In this document: positions 1 through 6,307 of the stretch, one piece after another
Position numbering within the stretch: position 1 is the first letter of the stretch
Layout: every line of letters starts with the position of its first letter
NCBI GenBank assembly: GCA_015067715.1
Contig: SVLY01000019.1
Coordinates: 1 to 39,801 of the forward strand
Reading direction: 5' to 3'
Source of the DNA: Oscillospiraceae bacterium
GTDB lineage: Bacteria > Bacillota > Clostridia > Oscillospirales > QAMX01
Length of the DNA stretch: 39,801 nt
Translations under genes and position numbers: made by a program
The notes under the pieces: model-generated
What the model was told of the DNA's origin: nothing
Databases searched by the model: none
The model's input: the letters and a program-made list of their open reading frames with translations, nothing else

Positions 1-65
1 AAGGGAAAAATACCTTTTTCACATCTACAAAATCGCTTGTAAAAATTTCGACCGTAGAAACGGCG

Positions 66-116
66 AAACCCCCGATAAAATCGGGGGTTTCTTGGGCAAT
101 ATCTTTTTCATTGCCC
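66..116 (-). terminator. hairpins downstream of the tRNA-Gly gene
   Basis: Two stem-loops follow the 3' end of the tRNA on the minus strand. The first is a 7-bp stem (94-100 with 110-116). The second is a 10-bp stem rich in C/G (66-75 with 81-90, loop TAAAA). The second ends in only three T residues, so it is a plausible but not textbook terminator. Positions 1-65 show no other recognisable feature. Confidence 0.5.
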
Positions 117-124
117 TTTGATGC

Positions 125-196
125 AGCGGTAAACGGGACTCGAACCCGCAACATTCAGCTTGGGAAGCTGACGCTCTGCCATTGAACTACTACCGC
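125..196 (-). tRNA. tRNA-Gly (anticodon CCC)
   Basis: Read on the minus strand, the sequence folds as a cloverleaf. The acceptor stem GCGGTAG pairs with TTACCGC (last pair G-T). The D arm contains AGTTCAATGGCAGA. The anticodon stem TCAGC/GCTGA encloses loop TTCCCAA, giving anticodon CCC. The T arm contains the canonical GGTTCGAGTCC. The discriminator base is T and the 3' CCA is not encoded (genomic GCA follows). The gene reads GGG codons. It stands alone at the left edge of the window. Confidence 0.93.
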
Positions 197-263
197 GTAT
201 TCCTTTTAACATATTATATCCCCTGCGGAGGAAAAAATCAAGTCCCCCGGGGGTAAAAATTTT

Positions 264-296
264 GCGCCCCTTTTCGACTTTTGACGAAAGGGGCGC
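264..296 (-). terminator. terminator of the PlsC-like acyltransferase gene
   Basis: GCGCCCC and GGGGCGC arms with a further T/A and CG pairing (264-276 with 285-296, one bulged T) form a strong hairpin just after the stop codon. On the minus strand the stem is followed by AAAATTTTT. Confidence 0.7.
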
Positions 297-303
297 GGGA
301 GTT

Positions 304-1563
304 TTATTTTTCTTTTGCCAGCTTATACAGCTCTTCTGCGGCAAGCCTTGTCTTTGCCACCACGTCGGGCTTGTGGGGGAAGCAATAGTAAAGCCTGTCG
401 CCGTTGCCAATGCAGATAACGTCCCCCAGCTCGTACCAGTAATAGTCGGCGTAAAGCCCGTAGGAGCTGGTAACGCTCTGGCGGTAATCCAGCTTTCCTT
501 CAAAGCCGGTGAGGTGAAAGCCGGAGGGGCCGTGGGTGAGGTGGGCCTGTCCCACCCGGTGGATGGCCTTGTAGTCTGCCATAATGCACAGGTCCACCGG
601 GGTATCGAGGGCGTAGGTGCCGCCTGTGATCTCTTCTTTTACCTGTTGCCGCTCCCAGGCGTACCAGTCCGGAACGTGGGAAAACTCGGTCTTGCCCTCT
701 TTGGCGGCGAGCCTGCCGTATTCGTCCATGTGCCAGGTCTTTTTGCAGGCGCCGCAGAAAAGCTCCGTGCCCTTGCCGGTCATCTGCCCCTCGGCTCCGC
801 AGGCGGAGCATTTGTAGAGAATGCGGTTCAGCCCGTCTGCCCGGAAGGGCTCGGTGATCTTCGTTTTGGTCTCAAGCTGACGGGCGAAATTGTCAAAGGA
901 AAAAGCGCCGTCCAGCTTTTCGTCTATCTCTTCGGCGGAAAGGGCATCAACGTCCCGGGCTGTGAGCAGACAGGTCAGCTTTGCGCTGACCCTTGTTTTT
1001 CGCTTTTGCAGACAGTTGTAAAGGGGATTGTGCAAAAAAGCGCCTTCGGTGATTATTGTGAGAACGGGCACCTTAAGCCTTTTTATCAGTCTGCCCAAAT
1101 GCCGGGGCAGGGGAGTTGCGCGGCCGTCGAAGGAATAGCTGGCTTCGGGGTACATTAGCACGCTTGCCTTTTCTTTTTTCAGCGTGTGGACAATGTCGGA
1201 GACAAGGGTGAGGTCGGTGACGAATTTTTTGGTGGGAATACAGCCTATCTGCCGCATGAGCCATTCCTTGCCCACGAACCCGTCGGAGGTGCAGACGATG
1301 CAATAGGGCATGGGCCAGAGTATGCGCGAGGCGATCTCCAGGTCCAGAAAACAGGAGTGGTTCATAAGAATAAGGTAGGGACCTTTTCCGGCGGCGTCCA
1401 TGTTGTGCTTTGTGTAGGTGAACTTTGTTGCCAGCATATCCGGCACGGAAAGGGCGCGTATAAGCGTGCGAAAGGCAAGGTTGGGCTTTTTGGGGCGCCT
1501 GTGCTTCGGTGTGCCAAGGGCAAGAGCGCGGTCTATGTCCGTTTGACGGGTCGTTATCTTCAT
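304..1563 (-). CDS. PlsC-type 1-acylglycerol-3-phosphate acyltransferase with C-terminal zinc-ribbon extension
   Basis: The protein has 419 residues. Residues about 45-210 form a PlsC/LPLAT domain. It shows the catalytic NHxxxxD box (His69, Asp74) and a YPEAS segment (138-142) in the place of the usual phosphate-binding EG/PEG block. Enzymes of this family move an acyl chain to lysophosphatidate or a related acceptor at the membrane face. Unusually for a PlsC (typically about 200-250 aa), about 180 residues follow, opening with a zinc-ribbon-like Cys252-x2-Cys255 / Cys270-x2-Cys273 pair. No membrane helix is obvious. The ATG at 1563 follows an AGGG site. It is a single gene with its own promoter and terminator. 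The acyltransferase fold is secure; the exact acceptor is not. Confidence 0.85.
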   Translation of the reverse strand: MKITTRQTDIDRALALGTPKHRRPKKPNLAFRTLIRALSVPDMLATKFTYTKHNMDAAGKGPYLILMNHSCFLDLEIASRILWPMPYCIVCTSDGFVGKEWLMRQIGCIPTKKFVTDLTLVSDIVHTLKKEKASVLMYPEASYSFDGRATPLPRHLGRLIKRLKVPVLTIITEGAFLHNPLYNCLQKRKTRVSAKLTCLLTARDVDALSAEEIDEKLDGAFSFDNFARQLETKTKITEPFRADGLNRILYKCSACGAEGQMTGKGTELFCGACKKTWHMDEYGRLAAKEGKTEFSHVPDWYAWERQQVKEEITGGTYALDTPVDLCIMADYKAIHRVGQAHLTHGPSGFHLTGFEGKLDYRQSVTSSYGLYADYYWYELGDVICIGNGDRLYYCFPHKPDVVAKTRLAAEELYKLAKEK

Positions 1564-1601
1564 TTTCCCTGTTTCCGTTTCTTGATTTTTTCTGTATGAC
1601 T

Positions 1602-1632
1602 ATATTGTACAATATTTTGTTCCCCGAGGCAA
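1602..1632 (-). promoter_or_regulatory. promoter of the acyltransferase gene, overlapping a palindrome
   Basis: On the minus strand there is TTGCCT (1627-1632), 17 bp, then TACAAT (1604-1609). The -10 lies inside a perfect 14-bp palindrome, ATATTGTACAATAT (1602-1615), that could be a repressor site. Confidence 0.5.
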
Positions 1633-1642
1633 GGGGATATTG

Positions 1643-1672
1643 TTGACAGACCCCGGGGCGATGTGTTATTAT
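1643..1672 (+). promoter_or_regulatory. promoter of the first small secreted protein gene
   Basis: TTGACA (1643-1648), 18 bp, then TATTAT (1667-1672) preceded by TG (extended -10). The transcribed leader with AAAAAACAAC and AGAAAGGC recurs behind the promoter at 2364-2392. Confidence 0.65.
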
Positions 1673-1706
1673 ATTTGTGTAAAAAACAACAGAAAGGCGG
1701 ATCGAA

Positions 1707-2240
1707 ATGACAGTTAACGGCGAAAATTGGAGAAAGAATATAAGATCTGACCGTTTGATCCTGTGCATTGTGTTTTTGGCTGCGTTGATCCCGGCGCTCT
1801 TCTCTGTTCGGGTGGGTGCCGCGGTGGTGGACGGGCAGCTGAAATACGGCGAACAGGACTGCAGATGCTTGCCGGACTGTGAATTTGAAGTCTCCTGCAG
1901 CACTTACATATTGGACGGCGGGACTTCGGCTGTTGCGACCACCACTGTGCAGCACACGGACCGTAACCTTTTTTTGAGTGAAGCTATGGTTCGGTCAACG
2001 GCGTGGCAGCAGCAGGATCTTAACAGCAGCTCTTACGTTGCAGTGGCCCTTTATAACTGTGACATTGACGTGATTGACAGAGGATACAAATCCAGTCAGG
2101 TTCGGTTGGACGTGTCGGAAGAACAGCGCATCCTCTTCGTGGAGACGGAACACACCTGGGATGCATCGTGTGCTCATACAGGAATGAAGAGCCACAAAGT
2201 GTATACCAGTGCCGGGAACAGGACGGTTGCCGGGGATTGA
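1707..2240 (+). CDS. small secreted or membrane-anchored cysteine-containing protein, unknown function
   Basis: I do not recognise a named family. The product has 177 residues. It starts with a short basic stretch and a hydrophobic segment (about residues 18-38) that ends in an AxA-like site, so export by Sec is likely. The mature part has five cysteines, including a CRCxxxC cluster near its N-terminus and CxxxC-type spacing afterwards, which suggests disulfides. It resembles the product of the gene at 2816: both open with E-x-(D/K)-C-x-C, both contain an F/C-x-E-(T/S)-(E/N)-H block followed by a Cys five or six residues later, and both end within 30 residues of it. The two may be paralogues. 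The ATG at 1707 follows AGAAAGGCGG. No clear terminator follows. Confidence 0.6.
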   Translation: MTVNGENWRKNIRSDRLILCIVFLAALIPALFSVRVGAAVVDGQLKYGEQDCRCLPDCEFEVSCSTYILDGGTSAVATTTVQHTDRNLFLSEAMVRSTAWQQQDLNSSSYVAVALYNCDIDVIDRGYKSSQVRLDVSEEQRILFVETEHTWDASCAHTGMKSHKVYTSAGNRTVAGD

Positions 2241-2815
2241 TTCGGCTTTGGCGGCGGGGACGTGACCTTGGTTTTTGCGGTTTTGTCAAACTGTAAACTT
2301 TAAAACATAAACGGGTATTATCAGGGCGGATTTTGTCTGCTCTGATTTTTTTATAATTATGTATTGACACAGAGCGAGAAATATGGTAATATATAACTGT
2401 GAAAAACAACTGCAGAAAGGCCGGGTGGAAAACATATTATGACAGCTTCCAAAATTATTGTTTACAGTTTTTTGCCAAACGCGGGAAAAAAGTTCCGTCC
2501 GGGCGTTTGGCAGAAATAAACACGCTTTCCGGGGGATTTGAGACATAACCCCTCAGAGGCTTTTTTTCCGGACGGATCGGCGTGGGTTCTTTTAGCGCCG
2601 TTCGGAAACAAACCGATAATTTGTAAAAGAATTCAACAAAAACCCGATGCATTCCTTCCTTTTAACAGGCAAGTTGGTTTATGGAGGGCAGCCGCGGCTT
2701 TTTTGAGTTCGCCGCGGGAGATAAATGCCCCTGTGCGATTTCTAAAAAAAGCTGTGTCTGCCCTCTTTTTGCTTTGTTGGGATGGGAAATTTTAATTTCA
2801 TCAAGGAGTATCAAT
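2241..2815 (+). other. 575-bp gene-poor interval with promoter, tiny ORF and inverted repeats
   Basis: A strong promoter at 2364-2392 is followed by a leader that matches the leader of the 1707 gene in blocks (AAAAACAAC, AGAAAGGC, ATGACA). The matching ATG (2439) opens only a 26-codon frame (stop 2517-2519). Inside and behind it are a 10-bp inverted repeat (2473-2482 with 2503-2512) and an 8-bp one (2495-2502 with 2568-2575). The remainder up to the RBS at 2803 shows no convincing protein. It may be a structured leader, or the remains of a decayed or interrupted paralogue. Confidence 0.45.
2364..2392 (+). promoter_or_regulatory. promoter for the second secreted-protein unit
   Basis: TTGACA (2364-2369), 17 bp, TAATAT (2387-2392), with TGG directly before the -10. 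It lies 424 bp upstream of the start codon at 2816, so the transcript would carry a long leader. Confidence 0.7.
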
Positions 2816-3289
2816 ATGAAAAATAAAAAAACAAGAAGGTTTTCTCTTTCGGTTCTTGCCCTGGTCCTTGTGATCCTGGCACTTCTCGCGATACCGGCGA
2901 GTGCCTCGGGTTACGATTATTACAGCTTCGAGCAAAAATGTGGTTGTACCGGGGAGTTTCTTGCATATTGCGACAGTCAGGTAACGAGCATTGCGAATGG
3001 CTCGAATGCTCGTACTGTGCTTAATCATTATTGCTCCGGATGCAGTAGCGCGCAGGTTTACGTTAGCGCCAAGTTTTGGCACTACCCGAGCCCGACTTCT
3101 TCCGCGTACAATGCAACGACATTGACAAATTCTGCCACTGGAATCAGGGCAACTGCTGTGGTTTCTGAAACGCCAAGCATTGGTGAGGTTTTCTGTATTG
3201 AATCGAATCACCGGATTACAACGGTATGCAATGGTACAACTTATTCCTACTCTGACTACAATAGCAATGGCGAACCTGCAATGAAGTAA
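2816..3289 (+). CDS. small secreted cysteine-containing protein, unknown function
   Basis: The product has 157 residues. The start at 2816 is chosen because AAGGAG (2803-2808) sits just upstream, and because a clean Sec signal peptide begins there: basic MKNKKTRR, a hydrophobic core of about 17 residues, then an ASA site near residue 31. The mature part is rich in Ser, Thr, Asn and Tyr. It has seven cysteines, in a C-x-C, a C-x2-C-like CSGC and later single positions. No catalytic motif is visible. Its layout mirrors that of the protein at 1707. A strong hairpin follows the stop and separates it from the lipoprotein operon. The gene is probably real; its function is unknown. Confidence 0.65.
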   Translation: MKNKKTRRFSLSVLALVLVILALLAIPASASGYDYYSFEQKCGCTGEFLAYCDSQVTSIANGSNARTVLNHYCSGCSSAQVYVSAKFWHYPSPTSSAYNATTLTNSATGIRATAVVSETPSIGEVFCIESNHRITTVCNGTTYSYSDYNSNGEPAMK

Positions 3290-3297
3290 ATGTATTG

Positions 3298-3343
3298 TCC
3301 CATGGGGGATAACAGGTTTGTTGTTGTCCCCCATGGGATTTTT
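3298..3343 (+). terminator. 12-bp perfect hairpin with T-run, just upstream of a lipoprotein start codon
   Basis: TCCCATGGGGGA (3298-3309) pairs perfectly with 3327-3338 and is followed by five T residues. The next start codon (3367) lies only 23 bp further on and no promoter fits between, so the hairpin may be leaky or act as an attenuator. Confidence 0.8.
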
Positions 3344-3366
3344 CTTGGGAAATGAGGAGGTTCAAT

Positions 3367-4737
3367 GTGAAACGCTTTGTCTGTATTGTTTTGCTGGTTT
3401 CAATGCTGTGTTCTCTTTGTGCCTGTGTAAACGGAGATGCGGAATACAAATACGACGTTCTTGACGGTGTGACTTATAATTCCAGAGAACTGAGAGGAAT
3501 GACTTCACTTCCGGTCAGGGGCGGATGCTTTGCCATGATGAGCAGAGAGTGGCTGTGGGGTGAGGATTATCCCAGAATGGGAGATGTGAATTATTGCACA
3601 AGCTATCACGTCACGGTGTTCGATGAGGAAAACAAATTATTATATCCCCTGTGCTACGATCCTGCCTGCAATCACAGTGGAGAAGGTTGCTTTTCAACGA
3701 AAAACGAGCTTCTTGCCTATCCCTTTTTTGTGGTTGAAGATAAAATTATCTCGATAATGCCAAGCAATGTCACCGTATCGGTATATTCACTGGACGGGAT
3801 ACTGCAAAATACCGTGGCCCTGCCCGAAGAGCTTCTTGTTAACAAGGACGGGTCTGTAACTGATTATTACTTTGGGTTTTCAGACGTTCTGGTTTACAAC
3901 GGAAGGGTATATATTGACGTTGCCGGTTATGACGCCCAAATGCAGACTTATTATTGGCAGATGGGTGAGACCTGTGAACTAAACCGCTGGGTGGTTGTTT
4001 TTGATGCGGAAAAAATGGAGTTTTCCGTGCTGTGCAATTACCTTGTTCCGGATCCCTACGGCGGTCACGGGGCAGCTGTCAGTTTCCCGGAGATCACGGA
4101 CGAGTATCTTGGTGTGGAATATGACAAAAGAGTTTCATACTGTGTGGATCTTGCAGACGGATCTTACACAGAGCGGGATCTTATGATCTCCGTTGATACA
4201 CTTATGGAGTCCGGCGTGGTTACAGAAGGGGAATGTATATACGATGTTTATCCCGTGAGCGGCATCATGCTGATCATGGGAGGTACAGAAAGAAAATATT
4301 TTTCCTTGGACACAATGGAAAGAGTGTATCCCTCGGCGCTTTTGCTGTGCAAGTTAAGTTCAAGCGGAGAATTTTTCTACAACGGTAAGCTCTATTACCG
4401 CGACGAATTGTTTGACAAGGAGAACGTATATTGTTTTATCAGAGAATCTGATGAAAAAACGTTCGAGGTATCAACGGTCTTTGAAGGCGGAAAATACTGG
4501 CTTTCAAACTCCTGGCCGTATTACCAGAGTGAGAATGGCCTGATATCACGCTATACGGACGCGGGAATTGACGAAAGAGATAACGTTTATACCGTTACGG
4601 ACGGCACAGAAGAAATTATTTATCATAGAGCACACAAATACGTGTACGTAACCTATAAAGATATTCTTGACGGTCAGATTGACGAGCCCTGGTACTTTGA
4701 TCCCGAAACCGGGCTGTTTGAAACAGGGGATCCATAA
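3367..4737 (+). CDS. lipoprotein with C-x4-C-x-H-x4-C motif, unknown function
   Basis: The product has 456 residues. The GTG at 3367 is preferred over the ATG at 3352 because AGGAGG (3355-3360) fits it, and because the signal peptide then starts MKRF. A lipobox LCAC puts the lipid on Cys20, so the protein is expected on the outer face of the membrane. Residues 94-109 carry P-L-C-x-D-x2-C-x-H-x4-C-F (Cys96, Cys101, His103, Cys108), a likely metal site or disulfide knot. The rest is beta-rich, with repeated YxxG/W-type strands that recall a propeller. This comes from composition only. The C-terminal block (W-Y-F-D-P-E-T-G-L-F-E) recurs in the next gene, 20 bp downstream, so the two are paralogues. 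Similar lipoproteins are, from memory, common in gut Clostridia. Confidence 0.7.
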   Translation: MKRFVCIVLLVSMLCSLCACVNGDAEYKYDVLDGVTYNSRELRGMTSLPVRGGCFAMMSREWLWGEDYPRMGDVNYCTSYHVTVFDEENKLLYPLCYDPACNHSGEGCFSTKNELLAYPFFVVEDKIISIMPSNVTVSVYSLDGILQNTVALPEELLVNKDGSVTDYYFGFSDVLVYNGRVYIDVAGYDAQMQTYYWQMGETCELNRWVVVFDAEKMEFSVLCNYLVPDPYGGHGAAVSFPEITDEYLGVEYDKRVSYCVDLADGSYTERDLMISVDTLMESGVVTEGECIYDVYPVSGIMLIMGGTERKYFSLDTMERVYPSALLLCKLSSSGEFFYNGKLYYRDELFDKENVYCFIRESDEKTFEVSTVFEGGKYWLSNSWPYYQSENGLISRYTDAGIDERDNVYTVTDGTEEIIYHRAHKYVYVTYKDILDGQIDEPWYFDPETGLFETGDP

Positions 4738-4757
4738 TCAACAAAGGAGGAAAACTT

Positions 4758-6293
4758 ATGAAACGCTTGCTTACGATACTGCTTTGTGCGGCCCTTGTGC
4801 TCTCCGTTTTTTCTGCCTGCGGAGAGACTGTTCCGGAGGAATCCTCCGGAACAGACGTGACTTCGAGCGGAACTTCGATGAAGGCGGCGGAGATCCTTTC
4901 GGAGCTTGTTACCGTTCACAGCTTTGAAGAGTTCGAGCCCTGTGACCATTCGGGGAAAAAACTTCTGAGTGACAGCTATACCTACACCGTCCATCCCGAC
5001 AGCACAGGGGAGATAAAATTCGGTTCGGCCAGATCCTACAGAGTGCTGAACAAGGGCTGTCTGGCGCGGCTCGATCTGGACAGTGTTTTTGGCAATACTG
5101 TGAAAGAGGACGAGAGCTATATCCTCGGCAGATGCCTGTTCAACGACGAGAGCAAGGCGCTTATGCCGCTGTGCTTTGATGTCACCTGTGACCACAGGAG
5201 TAACGACTGTTTTTCAAGAGCAACTGCCGCCCCCGACAAGGCGGATATGTGTTACGTTTTCTCGGACAATATCGTCAGCGTGGACGAGAGCCGGGGTAAG
5301 CTCTTCGTGACCTACTATGCCTTTGACGGCACCGTTGTTAACGAGGTCGTGTTAGATATGAAAACTCTCCCCCTGCCCCAGGGGATAGAGTGTGAAAACT
5401 TTTCCATGGGCAGAAGAACCTCCTGCAGGTACGGGGATAAGCTCTACGTGGACGTTAAAAGTTACAACTCCTTAGATGAGCTTGCTTTCGAGACCGATCC
5501 CTCCGTTGGGGAAAGGCTTTTCCATTGGATACTCTGCGTTGACGTTCCAACGGGGGATATCCATCCCGTTGCCCGTTTCCGGGTGAGCCATCCCTACGAG
5601 TCTGCGGGGGTGGATTTTTTGGATTGCGACGGCGAGCGGATCGCCTGTTCCTTTGACGGATTGACCTTGTACACCACCGATCTGACCACCGGCGTCACCG
5701 AGTCCGTCGACATTGACGCTTTGGTAAGCCGGGTCATCCGGGAAAATCCTGCCCTCAGCGGCGGAGTGATGTACGATCTGGATCCTCTCAAGGGTATACT
5801 GACTCTGAGGTACGGAGACGGCACCCATAATCGGAAATACGTGGACCTTGAAACCTTTGAACAGGTCGAGCTCAGCCGCGCGGAGATCCTTGCGCTGGGA
5901 AACAGCTGGGTGGTGTTCCACGAAGGCGAGACCTATTACCTTGAATTGGATCAGACGGAGGACCCTGTCTATGAGCTTATCAACGCCGAAACCGGCGAAG
6001 TGATATCCGGAAACTTTGGGGGTAAAGCTGTGCTCTTGCGTGAGGGTGAGGAGGATTGCTACTTTACCGACCCCTGCGTGAGCAATTCGGGCGTGATATT
6101 TGAGCTAAACATAAAAACAATGCACGGCCTCGAGCTCGTTACCAATATGGAGGTCCGCGAGGTAAACGGAGTTGAGGTATTCTACCGCACGCCCATCAGA
6201 TACGTTTACTACGAGCTTTCCGACCTTGCGGACGGCGGGGATGCAACGCCCTGGGTCTTGAATCCGGAAACGGGCGTTTTTGAAAAGCAGTGA
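4758..6293 (+). CDS. paralogous lipoprotein with C-x4-C-x-H-x4-C motif, unknown function
   Basis: The product has 511 residues. The ATG follows a strong AAAGGAGG. The signal peptide ends in a lipobox (FSAC, Cys21), followed by a Ser/Thr/Glu-rich linker of about 20 residues. The motif P-L-C-x-D-x2-C-x-H-x4-C-F occurs at 137-152 (Cys139, Cys144, His146, Cys151) with exactly the same spacing as in the upstream gene. The C-terminus repeats the P-E-T-G-x-F-E ending. Overall length and order of conserved blocks agree, so this is a tandem duplicate that has diverged strongly. The stop is 14 bp before the start of the third lipoprotein, so the three genes probably share one transcript. No enzyme motif was recognised; a sensor, scaffold or binding role at the cell surface is a guess. 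Confidence 0.7.
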   Translation: MKRLLTILLCAALVLSVFSACGETVPEESSGTDVTSSGTSMKAAEILSELVTVHSFEEFEPCDHSGKKLLSDSYTYTVHPDSTGEIKFGSARSYRVLNKGCLARLDLDSVFGNTVKEDESYILGRCLFNDESKALMPLCFDVTCDHRSNDCFSRATAAPDKADMCYVFSDNIVSVDESRGKLFVTYYAFDGTVVNEVVLDMKTLPLPQGIECENFSMGRRTSCRYGDKLYVDVKSYNSLDELAFETDPSVGERLFHWILCVDVPTGDIHPVARFRVSHPYESAGVDFLDCDGERIACSFDGLTLYTTDLTTGVTESVDIDALVSRVIRENPALSGGVMYDLDPLKGILTLRYGDGTHNRKYVDLETFEQVELSRAEILALGNSWVVFHEGETYYLELDQTEDPVYELINAETGEVISGNFGGKAVLLREGEEDCYFTDPCVSNSGVIFELNIKTMHGLELVTNMEVREVNGVEVFYRTPIRYVYYELSDLADGGDATPWVLNPETGVFEKQ

Positions 6294-6307
6294 GGTGAAA
6301 AAACTCT

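Noticed and set aside
1-65. Possible gene end at the left edge
   Set aside because: No open frame or motif was found in this AT-rich stretch.
2538-2795. 85-codon frame in the interval before the second secreted protein
   Set aside because: No ribosome site and no protein-like features; it lies across the inverted repeats of the leader.
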